From: Vanrija pseudolonga | Lineage: Eukaryota > Basidiomycota > Tremellomycetes > Trichosporonales > Trichosporonaceae | Length of the DNA: 64,000 nucleotides | Direction of reading: 5' to 3' | NCBI RefSeq assembly: GCF_020906515.1 | Contig: NC_085853.1 | Location: 248,001 to 312,000, forward strand | Shown: positions 40,695 through 51,065 of the stretch, piece by piece | Position numbering within the stretch: the first letter of the stretch is position 1 | Layout of the letters: every line of letters starts with the position of its first letter | Made by a program: the position numbers and the translations under genes | Notes under the pieces: model-generated | Told to the model about the DNA's origin: nothing | Databases searched by the model: none | The model's input: only the letters and a program-made list of their open reading frames with translations

Positions 40695-40701
40695 TATATA
40701 A
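40695..40701 (+). promoter_or_regulatory. TATA box of the MBL-fold hydrolase gene
   Basis: TATATAA, 68-74 bp upstream of the ATG at 40769, with a pyrimidine- and CAA-rich leader behind it. It is one of the clearest core promoters in the window and suggests a regulated gene. Confidence 0.65.
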
Positions 40702-40768
40702 CCCGCGAGGAGCGCCTGGCGATCTCCTCCCTCACAAGCAAGCACCAACCCCAAGCCCAACGCGCACA

Positions 40769-41599
40769 ATGCCCCTCAGCTACGAAATCTTCATCACGCC
40801 CCAGATCGACCAAGCGCCGACGGTGCCCATCCCGACGGGCGAGACGCCGCAGTGGCAGCCGCTGTCGACGACCCTCATCAGCGGCGACCGCGACGCCGTG
40901 CTCGTCGACCCGCCGTTCACCGTCAACGAAACCGCCGCCGTCGCGCAGTGGTTCGCGAGCAAGAACAAGCGCCTGACGCACATCTTCGTGACGCACGGGC
41001 ACGGCGACCACTGGTTCGGCGCGCCGGCGCTCATCGCGCAGTTCGGGGGCGAGGTCGTGGCCTCGCAGGGCACGATCGGCGAGATGGCCAAGAGCGTCGC
41101 CTTGAAGCCCGTGCTCTGGGAACGTCTCTTCCCCGGCCAGATTCCCCCGGAAACGCCACTCACCGCGAAAGCGGCGACCTCCATCGAGCTCGAGGGCGAG
41201 ACACTGCGCATCATCGAGGCGGGGCACAGCGACACGGACGCGAGCACCATGCTCCATGTGCCCAGCCTTGGGTTGCTGGTCGCCGGCGACATCGTGTATA
41301 ACGGCGCGCACCAGTACCTCGGCGAAGGGACCGGCAACGGGCTGCACGAGTGGCTCAAGGCGCTCGACATTGCGGAAAGCTATAACCCGCGTGTCATTAT
41401 CGCGGGGCACAAGGTCGCTGGCACCGACGACGACGCGGCGCGGGTTATCGGCGCCACGCGCGAGTACCTGCAGGCCGCGATCGCGCTGCGCGAGACGGAG
41501 AAGGACGCGGCGAGTTACTACGCCGCGCTGAGGGCCAAGTTCCCCGACCACATCAACCCGAATGCTGTGTGGCTCTCTGCGCTGGCTTTGTACAAGTAG
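40769..41599 (+). CDS. Metallo-beta-lactamase-fold hydrolase
   Basis: Single exon, 276 aa. The metal motif HxHxDH is intact as FVTHGHGDHWFG at about residues 72-83. Further ligands follow: His in IEAGHSDTDA, Asp in LLVAGDIVYN and His in VIIAGHKVAG. This full set defines an active binuclear zinc MBL fold. The protein is the single-domain cytosolic type without signal peptide. Fungal relatives include lactonases and thioester hydrolases, so the substrate remains open. A TATA box stands 70 bp upstream and a long free region lies before it. The next gene is on the other strand. Confidence 0.88.
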   Translation: MPLSYEIFITPQIDQAPTVPIPTGETPQWQPLSTTLISGDRDAVLVDPPFTVNETAAVAQWFASKNKRLTHIFVTHGHGDHWFGAPALIAQFGGEVVASQGTIGEMAKSVALKPVLWERLFPGQIPPETPLTAKAATSIELEGETLRIIEAGHSDTDASTMLHVPSLGLLVAGDIVYNGAHQYLGEGTGNGLHEWLKALDIAESYNPRVIIAGHKVAGTDDDAARVIGATREYLQAAIALRETEKDAASYYAALRAKFPDHINPNAVWLSALALYK

Positions 41600-41792
41600 A
41601 GTAGGAGTCGCATGAATGGTTAAGACGATGAGTGGGTGGGGCACAAGGTGCGACGTCTGCGCCTGAGTATCGGCAGCTCGCGTGTGAGTCCACGTCAGCG
41701 GCCACATCCCCGCATGGCTCAACGCATACATGCTACTACAGACCTGCCACAATGCCAACGCGGCCACACCGCCAACCACACACCGCCACCCC

Positions 41793-42924
41793 CTAGTCGG
41801 AATCAGAGTAACGCCGCTTGCGCGGCGGGGTCGAGTCGTCCCTGCCACGGCGCGGGGAAGGCGAGCGGGACGGCGAGCGGCTGGGTGAGCGCGAGTCGTC
41901 GCGAGCGCCGCCGCGGCGGGGCGGGGTCGAGTCGTCGCGTCCACGCCGCGGTGGCGAGCGGCTGTCGTCGCGCGAGTCGCGGCGCCGGGGAGCGGGTGAC
42001 CGCGAGCGGCTGTCGTCGCGCCGGCGTGCAGGAGCGGGCGAACGCGAGTCGTCCCGCGAGTCGTCACGGCGGCGGGGGGCAGGCGACCTCGAACGGCTGT
42101 CGTCCCGCCCGCGCCGGGGCGGGCTGTCGTCGCGCGAGTCGCGCCTCCTCGGCGGCGCGGGGCTGCGCGAGTCCTCCCTCCTGCCGCGCGCATCGCGGCC
42201 CTGCTTGCGATAGTACTCTTCCCGGCGGCGGAGCTTCTCCTTCTCCTCCCACGCGCGCTTGCGCTCCTCGTCCTCTTTCTCGCGCTTCAGCGCCGCCTCG
42301 ACGCGCTGGCGGTCGCGTTCCTCGCGCTCCGCCAGACGCGCGGCCTTCTCCTCGTCCGTCTCGCGCTGGAAGGCTTTCCCCTCCACGTGGTCCGGGCCGA
42401 TCTGCAGCGCCCGCCCGAGACGCGACATCTCGACCTGCTTTGCTGCTGCGACCGAGTGCGAGTCGGTCGCGCGTTTCGCCGGCACGATGGTCTCCTTCGA
42501 CAGGCGTTCGCGGAGCGCGGCCACGGCGTCCTCGATGTCGTCTTCGTCGGCGCTGCAAAGGTTAGCTTGGGACACGACGCAGTGCCGCGCGCGGCCTGCG
42601 GCCGGCCACGCGCACGCGCAACCCACCCCGCATCCTCCATCTCGTCCCGCAGCTCCAAGCACTTGATCTCGACCTGCCGCTTCCTTTCATGCTCGAGAAT
42701 CCCAGCGTCCGGCGCACGATGCACCATCGGCTTGGCAATCTCGTTCAAGTAGTCCTCGTACCGCTGGTGTCCGGCGAAGCCGGCCCCCGGGGGGCCGTCG
42801 CGCACCTTGACGCTGCCGGTGTTGCGCACAATGTAGCCATTTGTGCCGCTGGTCGTGAGCTCGGCTCTTGGGGGGGTACGTACCTTCCGCGCGCGGTCGA
42901 GAGACCGACGTTGTTGTACGACAT
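41793..42924 (-). CDS. cwc21: CWC21/SRRM2-type spliceosome protein (Cwf21 domain, RS tail)
   Basis: Exons 42924-42884, 42848-42627 and 42552-41793 (340 aa). The N-terminus MSYNNVGLSTARGSGTNGYI is the family signature. The Cwf21 domain follows (AKPMVHRAPDAGILEHERKR then KCLELRDEMEDAGADEDDIE), which in yeast Cwc21 and human SRRM2 touches Prp8 and Snu114 in the active spliceosome. Next comes a charged helix (EKAARLAEREERDRQRVEAA). The final 120 residues are Arg/Ser/Asp repeats (DDSRSRSPAPRRRDDSRDDS), like the RS tail of SRRM2 but missing from S. cerevisiae Cwc21. The first exon is very short (41 nt). Divergent from the unknown gene at 43114 across 189 bp. Confidence 0.9.
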
Positions 42925-43113
42925 TGTGGTAGGGTGGTGGTGGTGTTGGAGAAGGTGGTGGTGGACAAACAACAACCAAGTAGTGGTGGTTGCTGGTGAG
43001 TGGCGGACGACGACACGGCGTTTGCCGGTAATTTTCTCCCGTGGCAAGTCGAGTGGAGGTGGGACAAGAAGCATCACTCGACCTCGACATCACAACAACG
43101 ACCAGCAAGCATC

Positions 43114-44008
43114 ATGTCACCGAGCTCGGCGTCCCCGCCGGCAGAGGCCCCGCGCGATGTGTCCCCTTCCCCTGCCGACCCCGAGGACGAGGGCTTCGAG
43201 CCATCACCCGACGTGGTGACAGCGTACGAGCAGCTCATGGCCTCGCGCCTCGACGCGGCCGACCTTCCTCCTCCGCCGACGGCTGGGCAAGCACAAGCGA
43301 CACCAGAAGCAGACGGTGACGGCGACGACGACAACGCCGCTGCGGAGGCTGCGCTCGGCCGTCCGCTCACGAAAGCGGAGAAGCAGAACGCGAAGAAGAA
43401 GCGCAGGAAAGAGCGCGAGCGGCAGCTGCGCGAGCTCGCTGCCGCTGCCGCGGGCGAAGTCCGCCCGCCGCCCCCGACAGACGAGGACAAGCCAGTGTGT
43501 GAGTCGGTCGGCGTGCGCGATATCAGCTCAGACCAGCCCGCTGACGACCGCAGCCTTCCGCCTCTTCTCGACCGACGCCGCCCCGCGCCCAATCTCGCTG
43601 TCCACGAAAGAGGTCGTTCTGCCCACGCCGAACCCGCGGCTCGCCCCCCTCACCCGGGAAGTGAGGGAACGCATCGCGCGCTTGGCGGCAGAGGCGGCGC
43701 TGCACGCGCCCGCGCCGCCGCCGGCGTCGAGCGGGCCGCCAGAGGACGAGTACGTCGCCGCTGCCACTGCGTCGCTGCCGGCCGTGTTCGTCGCGCGCGG
43801 GAGCGAGAAGAGCGCTGCGCTCGCCGTGCCGGTGCTGCAGCTGTCTCTGGTCGGCGCAGAGGAGGAGGAGGAGGAGGCGGCGGCGGCACTGCGGCGTAAG
43901 CGGAGACGGGTGAAAGTCCCCCGTGAACGGCCGTTGCCTGCCCTTTGGCGGCCTCCGCCTGGGCTTGGGGGGAAGAGTGCTGGGTACGCCTATGGCTGGG
44001 GCGGGTAG
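43114..44008 (+). CDS. Unknown Lys/Arg-rich protein
   Basis: Two exons, 43114-43498 and 43554-44008 (279 aa), joined at phase 1 to read DKPVSFRLFSTDAAPRPISL. The first half is acidic and disordered and then strongly basic (TKAEKQNAKKKRRKERERQL), a probable nuclear or nucleolar signal with helical character. The second half has a defined-looking segment (KEVVLPTPNPRLAPLTREVR then ERIARLAAEAALHAP), a polyglutamate run and a basic RRKRRRVKVPRERPLPALWR before the glycine/tyrosine-rich end GYAYGWGG. I do not recognise the family. It shares a 189-bp divergent promoter with the CWC21-type gene, which hints at nuclear RNA biology but does not prove it. Confidence 0.65.
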
Positions 44009-44370
44009 GTGTCAGACTGTTGTTGTACACTATGGCATATGGCATTGCATTTCATTGCTGGGTACTGGCGAGGGCACGTCGTGGTGCTCTTCTTGTGCTT
44101 GAAGCTGGCGATTGGGACCGACGTACATCCGCTCGTCGTGATCATCAAGGCAGATCAGGCAGATGGACACCCGACGTTTACCATCACCGCCCCCGGCCCT
44201 ACACTCACACTCGCTCCGCTCGTGCACCCGTACACGCCCTCCCCCACTCGCTCCGCTCGTGGCCACTCGTGGGCTCGCGCATCGCATCATCCATGCATAA
44301 TGCTGCTCCTAGGGTATCGATTGACAATGTAGATGCCGTCTAAAGTAATACAATGCGCACACCTCGACCC
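44009..44370. other. Convergent intergenic region
   Basis: 362 bp between the convergent stops of the unknown gene and ERG13. It holds 3' flanks only; no gene or terminator-like repeat is evident. Confidence 0.5.
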
Positions 44371-46352
44371 TTAAGCCAAGGGCTTCTGGGCGTAGGTGCG
44401 GCGGTAGAGGTCGTCAACACCGACGAGGTAGTAGGCGCCGGGCCAGATGTTGTCGATCGAGCCCTGGGGGGTGTACTTGACGGCGTTGTGGTTGTCCTCG
44501 CGCGTCTTGAGGGCGTCGACGTAGACGGTGGGGTGGACAACGTCCATAGCAGCAAGACGCTTCTGGAGGTTGAGCTTCTCGCGGATCTCCTCGGTCGAGC
44601 CGACGGCGCGGATGGCGTAGAACGACGCGGCGCAGCCCGAGCCGAACGCGTAGAGGCCGACACGCTTGCCGGCAAGAACGTCCGAGGGGGTGTTGGCGAC
44701 AAGGGCGGCAAAAGCACCGTACAGCGAAGCAGTGTACATGTTACCGCAGCGCTTGACGCAGTCCGAGCCGGGGACGACGGCCGACTTGTAGTGGGCGTCG
44801 GCGTGGGCGATGAAGGTCTTCTCGACGGCCTTGTCGGTGTACGTCTTGGTCTTGTCGAGGTCCTTGATGTTCTCGGGGATGTTGGCAAACTTGGCGTCGG
44901 TGGGGTTGCGGAGGTAGTCGTTGTAGAAGAGACGGGCGTGGCCCTTCTGGACGAGCTTGCCGTAGGGCGAGTGGAGGCAGACGTAGTCGAACTGGGTGAG
45001 GTCCTCGGCGTCAACGCCGTTGGCGACACCGTTGGTCAGGCCCTTCTTGGCGGCGCGGGCGCGCGAGGCGGCAGCCTTGTCGAGGTACGTGTTGTAGGCG
45101 TTGTCGAGGGCGCCGAGGTAGGCGGCAATGGTCCAGGGGCCGTCGACGGTGGGCTGTGGCGGGGTCAGCTGAAGCCCATCACATCACAAAGGTGCCGCCC
45201 GCGCGGCGCAAAGGCCTCGTTATTGTTTTTTTCGAGAGATCTCGGCCGGCAGACAGCGGCTCGCGCCGCACGGGCGATCAAACGATGCGACGACATTTGC
45301 GCCACGGCAATCAACTCACGTATTCAGCCGAAAGGTCGGGCTTGTAAAAGTCGTACGTGTTGGCAATGTACGTGCCGTGGACGGCTGGGCGGGGGGGTTA
45401 GTGATTCTGCTACAACCGGCAAGCGCAACGCCAGCCATGGCACGATGCTGCAGCTGCTGCAGCTACTACTCACGCTCAACGACAAGAGGGGCGTTGGGGC
45501 CAATGAGGAGAGCGCAGGCACCCATGCCGCCGACGGGGCGGGCCGAGCCCTCCTTGTAGATGGCAATGTCGCCGCACATGACGATGGCGTCGCGGCCGTC
45601 CCACGACTCGGACTGGATCCAGTTGACGCAGTTGAACAGGGCGGCCGTCGAGCCGTAGCACGCGTTCTTCGAGTCGATGCCCTCAATGTCGTGGTTGCCG
45701 TGCTTGGCGAACAGGTCCATGAGGACAGTCTTGGTCGACTTGGACTTGTCAATCAAGGTCTCGGTGCCAACGTCGAGGCGGCCAATCGACTTGGGGTCAA
45801 TGTTGTACTTGTCGAGGAGGGACGAGACGACCGAGAGGGCGACCGAGTTGATGTCCTCGCTGGGGCGGGGGGTTAGTATACGTTGCGGTGTTGGGCATTG
45901 CGCCTTCCTTGTGCGTCGCCGGCACCTTGCTCGCCTCGTCACCTCGTCGCCTCGTCACCCTTCGTCGTCACCACCTTCCTCTCCTTCCTCGCCTTCCTCC
46001 GGCCAGTGCCATTCTCGCTCCGCTCGAAAGGGAAGGGAGGGTTGCCCGCCCACCCACCCCTATGATCGCTGCGCGATCAAGAAATGAATGCCACCACCCA
46101 CCCCTCCTCCGGGCTCCGCCTCCCCCCAGTCTGGCACCCACCCCTCCACCTGCTCCTTCCCCCCTCTTTGACTTACGTGTCGTCGGTGAAGGCCATAAAC
46201 TTCTGGCCGAGCCCGATGGTGTACTTGCCCTTGCTGACACCGTCAAACTCCTCGAGGTCGTCCTCGGAGATACACCTCTTGGGGAAGTACATCTCAATCG
46301 CCTTGATGCCGACGTTGGCGGGGCGCGCGGGGATGTCAAAGGGGGCGACCAT
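44371..46352 (-). CDS. ERG13: Hydroxymethylglutaryl-CoA synthase
   Basis: Four exons, 46352-46177, 45859-45474, 45384-45320 and 45153-44371 (469 aa), all phases consistent. HMG-CoA synthase condenses acetyl-CoA with acetoacetyl-CoA in the mevalonate/ergosterol pathway, cytosolic here because no targeting sequence is present. The catalytic cysteine motif is clear ([20 protein letters not shown]). The N-terminal part reads [20 protein letters not shown] and [12 protein letters not shown], and later blocks include [40 protein letters not shown] and [16 protein letters not shown]. Length is typical. Intron 1 is 317 nt, several times longer than others in the window, and has a good branch point (TATACTAAC). 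Confidence 0.97.
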
Positions 46353-47098
46353 TGTGATGATGTGCGTGTGGGGGTGGGGGTATGAGATGTGATGGGGATG
46401 TACAGCGAGCGAGATGGACAATGAAGTTGAACTGATAGAGAACAATGCAAGATGTTGCACAAGAGACAAGTCGCAGCAGTCACGACAATGCATTCAACAA
46501 TGATACGATGGACTTTTGGGGGTAGGAGGGTTGAGGCAGGCAGGCCTGGGTGCGCGGTCTGGCCTGGCCTTGGGCGGCACGCACGCACGCACGGGACGAA
46601 GCGAGCAGGCAGCAGGCAGCGCGAAGTGAGCCAGCCAGCACGCGCGACGCGCCTGAAAACCGCGATGGGCCGATTTCTTTTGCTCTAGCACCAGGCGCGT
46701 GCAGAGGCGGCGGCACGGCGCCGCGGAGGCGGAGGCGGAGGAGACGACGTGACAGGCTAAGTAAGGTCAGGCAGCTGGGCACATGGCTGGTGGCCAGGGC
46801 ATTGGAGCAGAGGCCCAGTGTCGGTTTGTCGGAAAGAGGGTTGCGTCTCTCGTACGACCCACCCCCCAAAGAGAGGCGAGGCGAGTTGTGACCTGAACGC
46901 GACGTGCCAGTGGCGACAAGGACGATCGGCCCATGTTGGATTTTTTCGCGCCTAGGCACTGCGGGCCTACGACAGGGGCTCGGGTGAGTCCGCTCGTTAG
47001 GCATGCGGGGTTTAGGCGTGCGAAACACGTGCCCTCGCCACGTGGGCGGACTAGCAGGGCTGTCCATATACTCCCGCTTCTTGGTCGTTGACATCATG

Positions 47099-47106
47099 TG
47101 ACGTCA
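47099..47106. promoter_or_regulatory. CRE-like palindrome TGACGTCA
   Basis: A perfect 8-bp ATF/CREB site about 230 bp upstream of the RTC3-like ATG. In fungi such sites bind bZIP factors of the Atf1/Sko1 type in stress responses. Yeast RTC3 is itself stress-induced, so the pairing is sensible but unproven. Confidence 0.55.
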
Positions 47107-47210
47107 GAATCGCCTTGCTTCTACAATGGTCCAATGGCCACGACTCGTCGCCGCCCCCGCCCCACCCGGCCAGGCAGCCGCCAGCCGCCCCGGGCACGCC
47201 TTTATAACCC

Positions 47211-47217
47211 ATCCTTG
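47211..47217 (+). promoter_or_regulatory. TATA box of the RTC3-like gene
   Basis: TTTATAA about 120 bp upstream of the ATG at 47335, followed by a CT-rich leader. Confidence 0.6.
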
Positions 47218-47334
47218 GGCTCATCAGTCTCTCTTCCTTCTTCATCATTCAACCTAGACGCATCCAGACTCTCATTCTTAGAGAGTTGCTCCCATCACAC
47301 ACACAAGCCCCCACCCCCACCACCCCCACACACA

Positions 47335-47830
47335 ATGACCGCCGACACCCTTGCCGTCATCTGGCGCCCACACGAGCACGCCGACGAGTACGTTGTCCTC
47401 ATTGACGACGAGGCAGAGTACAAGGCCTGGAAGTCGGGCAGCAAGGACATTGCGCTTGCCAGGTTTATTGGAAACTTCAACATTGTGAGTGGGGAGCGGC
47501 GATGGCGATGGCGAGGCGAGGCTGGATGCTGACGGCGCCCCAGTACTCCTCCGGTACCGGCCACACGGGCATCCTCAAGCCCATCAGCAAGCAGGAGCTC
47601 GAGACGGCCTTCTTCGGCGACGACAAGAAGATCAAGGACAAGTCGGTTGAGTGAGTAGCGTCGGAGCGGGTTGGGACACAACGGCGCGCTGACACTGCCC
47701 CAGAGCCGCCATCACCCTCATCCTCGACAACGGCAAGGCCCAGCAGACAAAGTTCCAGGTCGAGGGCGCCGTCAAGAACGCGACCCGCGGCCACGGCGAC
47801 GTCAACACTGGCGGCTACACCGGCCGATAG
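47335..47830 (+). CDS. RTC3-like small protein with SBDS N-terminal-type fold
   Basis: Three exons, 47335-47484, 47544-47650 and 47704-47830 (127 aa). It matches the small single-domain relatives of the SBDS N-terminal domain (yeast Rtc3/YHR087W): FIGNFNIYSSGTGHTGILKP, KQELETAFFGDDKKI and AAITLILDNGKAQQ. SBDS proper helps release eIF6 from 60S subunits, but it has three domains and this protein has one. Rtc3-type proteins are implicated in RNA metabolism and stress. The C-terminal GDVNTGGYTGR is a flexible end common in this subfamily. CRE and TATA elements upstream suggest inducible expression. Confidence 0.85.
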
Positions 47831-48342
47831 GCGAGAAGAGCAGGAGAAGAAGCAGTACAAATGACATGAATGGACGTCACGACGGCGGCAGCGGAACCGA
47901 GGACACTACGCGCGGAGACACTGACAACATACATGCCCCGGCCCCGGCTACCCAGTCGACTCGATGACGTCGAGATGGCGAGCGGTGCGTGCGCTGCCAT
48001 TACGATTGGCCGCTCCCCAGCGGCTGGCGCCGAGCCTCGCGGCCCTGACTTGCGGGGTGGGTCTCAGGGTTCTGCGCCGAGTCGGTCGGTGCTGAGCAGT
48101 GACGTCGGAGCCGGGCTTTGGAAGACACCAGATGGTCCGTGAGGCTGCGGTGGTGCGATGTGGCCGACGTGGCAACGCGACGTCGCGACGTGCTCCGAGG
48201 ACGGCGGCCCGTCGGCTGGTCACACGACCCGCGGCGTCGTTGCGGTGACTATGCGGCGGCGACGCAGCTACAGCACTGATGCAGCATTAACCAGCTCTAC
48301 ATTCTAATGGTACGCGGCACGCTCTAACCTCTTCTGTTCGTC
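47831..48342. other. Convergent intergenic region
   Basis: 512 bp between RTC3-like and the Vba-type MFS stop. No gene or repeat recognised. Confidence 0.5.
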
Positions 48343-50539
48343 TTATCTCTCCTCGTCCTCCCCCTCCACAGGCTTCGTCCTTTCGTGGATATCATTCTGG
48401 CGGATAAACAGCGCCGCGAGCAGGGTCAAGAAGCCGACGCCAGCACAAGCAACCCACACGACGCTAATGCTGACCGCGTACGCATCGAGCGCGAGCGCGC
48501 GCTGGCTGGCAGGCAGGTCCTTGATCGCCTCTTTCGAGTGCACGATGGCGTTGATGATGCCCTCGGCGTTGGGCGGGCCCCTGAAGCGCTTCTCGAGCCC
48601 CGAGACGAGCACGCCGACCTGCACGCTCCCGCCGAGGGACACGCCGAGCGTCGCGCCGAGCGAGCGCACGGTGTATAGCAATGCGGTCGCTTTGGGCATT
48701 GTGTGTCTGTCGACGCTGGAGATGAGCGCGACTGCGTGGGAGTTAGGATTGGTTGGCGGGGGCTTGGAGGCGACGTACTGAGCGAGACGCAGAGAAACGT
48801 CGCGTACCCCCACGACGCGGGTGCCGCCGTCGCGTAGAACGACCACCACGGCCAGCTGGGCAGCCACTTGGCAGCCACGAGCGGCGCGATGATGATGATC
48901 ACGACAGCGGCGCGCCCGAGCGTGATGTATCCTCCGCCGCGGCGAATATGGCTGGGGTCAGTCAGCAGTGCACAGCGCGTCGACGTACTATCCTGCGAGC
49001 AGCGTGCCCGTCGACAGGCCGATACCGCTGCAGATCGACACGACGAGGCCAGCCTCGGCAGCCGGCGCGTCGGCGAGCACAGAGAAGAACGTGGGGATCT
49101 GGAACTGGAACCCCAAGTTGACGGAGGATATGAGCGCCGACGAGATCCACAGCGCGACGAGCTGGCGCGAGTGGAACAGCGAGAGCGGGATGATGGGTCG
49201 CGCGGCACGGTCTTCGACGCGCACGAAGGCGAGTAGCCCGACTATGGAGGCAGCGAGCAGGCCGGCAACGCGCACGTCGGACCAAGCGTAGAAGTACGAC
49301 GTGTGGAGGGACAGCCCGAGGATGAGCGCCGAGATGGTGCCGACGAGCAACCCCGTGCCGGCCCAGTCGAGGCTCAGGAGCCCTTTGACCGCGCTCTTGT
49401 GCGTCGGCGGCGTCGGCGGTTCCGGCAGGAAGAGGATGACGATGAGCGCGCACCATAGGATAATGGGTACTTGGACCCAGAAGGACCACTGCCAGCCGTA
49501 GTGGTCTGCCAGGTAGCCCGACAGCGGGCCGCCGAGCGTCGACCCGATGCCGAAGATGGTCATCATGATGCCTGCGCGCGCGGGCGTCAGCGGCGTGCTA
49601 CCCAACATCTACCCCACTCACCCTGGTAGAAGCCCCTCTCGCGCAGCTCGACCAAGTCGGTACATATCACCGCGCTGACCGCCAACAGCCCCCCGCCGCC
49701 GAGCCCCGCAACGCCGCGCGCCGCGATGAGCGCATACATGCCCGGCGCGAGCGCACACGCGACCGTGCCCACGCCGAACAGGCCGCACGCGACGAGCATC
49801 GCGAAGCGCCGTCCCAACGTGTCGATGAGCACGCCGTACACTGGTATGCCGGCCGTGTTGGCCAGCCCGAACACGCTGCCCAGGTACGCGGCCAGCTCGG
49901 TATGGTTGAAGTGCGAGGAGATTGTTGGGGCTAGCGTTGGGATCGCGGTGCCTTGTACTGCGAAGGCAAAGTTTGAGGACCAGATGCCTAGGCTGGGGGG
50001 TGTCAGCATACAGCGAGCGGGTCAAGGTGGATGAGGACGGCAGCGAGCTGCCTGCCTGTCGGCCCAGTCCGGCAGCCGCGCCTGAGCCTCGCTTGTACAA
50101 TGCCGTCGTCGTGCAACGAACGCGACGAGGCGCCCCTCACCCCACCGCCGGCTCATCGTCGGACCGACCCCGCGCAGCAGTGAGCGGCGGGTGGGGGAGC
50201 GGGGCACGGCCGTATCGCGGATCGGAGGCGATCAACAGCACAAGCACAATAATCCCAAGGACGACGATTCCACGGAGAGAGAGCAAAGGTACGCACGCCG
50301 AGTACCTTGGCACGCACGACCACCCGTACACCACCCACTTACCACACAATGACGAGCCGCGCCGTCGACATGCCATGTTTGAGGGGCACGTGGGGCGTGT
50401 TGTCGAGGTCGCTGTCAGCGGACGCTGTCGACGAGGTGTCGTCGTCAGCGCCGCCGTAGCGTGCCCCGCCGCCACCGCCATCCCTCAGCAACCGCGCGTG
50501 CTCGTCCACGCCGGCCTGCGCGATGACCAGTGCCGACAT
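48343..50539 (-). CDS. MFS transporter of the Vba/Fnx1 type
   Basis: Five exons, 50539-50343, 49992-49622, 49571-48989, 48951-48779 and 48731-48343 (570 aa). A hydrophilic N-terminus with polyglycine precedes TM1 (MSTARLVIVCLGIWSSNFAF). Signature blocks are VYGVLIDTLGRRFAMLVACG (motif A), GLGGGGLLAVSAVICTDLVE and LRERGFYQGIMMTIFG, and GSTLGGPLSGYLADHYGWQW (motif C). The DLVxLRERGxYQG block with the GWRW-type motif marks the vacuolar basic amino-acid (Vba) and Fnx1 group. About 14 helices are expected, ending in a short acidic tail. The first intron is 350 nt and may hide another small exon. Vacuolar export or uptake of basic amino acids is the family-level guess. Confidence 0.82.
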
Positions 50540-51065
50540 TGTGGTGGTGGTGGTGGAGTGTGCGATGGTGAGTGGGTGGGCTGATTCATGGCGATATTAT
50601 CAATCTCGGATTTGGCCGACGGGCACGCCAAGACGTGCGATGGGGAGTGTGGCACTTGGCTCCAAGTTGTTGGCTTGGTTTGGCGGTGGTGACGTCGGCG
50701 CTGCTGCTGCTGGCAACTGTTGGAGACGGGTAAGCTGGTGGTGGCGCACACTCACTGTGAGTGCTTGCTTGCTTACCGGCGACAGACGATCTGTGAAGAA
50801 GCCTGCTTGCTTGCTCGCTCCCCCCACCCACCCACTCGGACCCCGCGGCACCGGCTCCGACCGAGACCGAGTACAAGAACCTTGAGCCGAGCCGACACCT
50901 TGGCAGCTTGGCATTGCGGTTGTCTTCCAGATCGCAGTCCCATGACTTGCCCTCCCCCTACTTCTCACCCCCCTCAAGCCCCAAGTAATCCGATGCAATG
51001 CATTCCAAGTGTTCATGCTTACTAGCCATGTTACTACAACTTTTGTGTGCGCCGTGGCACCTCGT
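50540..51065. other. Intergenic region between two MFS genes
   Basis: 526 bp. No gene. It contains the Vba-type promoter and the 3' flank of the next MFS gene. Confidence 0.5.

Larger units (their letters stand above)
37826..40768. other. 2.9-kb gene-free region between divergent MFS and hydrolase genes
   Basis: Long plus-strand open frames exist here (for example about 300 codons at 39235-40131) but they have no domain, are rich in Arg/Ala/Pro and overlap equally open opposite frames, as expected for GC-rich noncoding DNA. Visible content: a (GTC)n run at 39164-39184 and a TATA box at 40695. Promoters of the MFS gene (left) and hydrolase (right) must lie here. A non-coding RNA cannot be excluded. 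Confidence 0.55.
46353..47334. other. Divergent promoter region ERG13 / RTC3-like
   Basis: 982 bp shared 5' region. It holds a palindromic CRE (TGACGTCA, 47099-47106) and a TATA box at 47211-47217 on the RTC3-like side, and CT-rich leader sequence at both ends. No gene seen. Confidence 0.6.

Noticed and set aside
40694-42193. 499-codon minus-strand open frame
   Set aside because: Mostly antisense to the MBL-fold hydrolase and runs into the RS-repeat region of the CWC21-type gene; not a plausible protein.
44353-45876. 507-codon plus-strand open frame
   Set aside because: Antisense to ERG13 and open only because of high GC at third positions; no domain.
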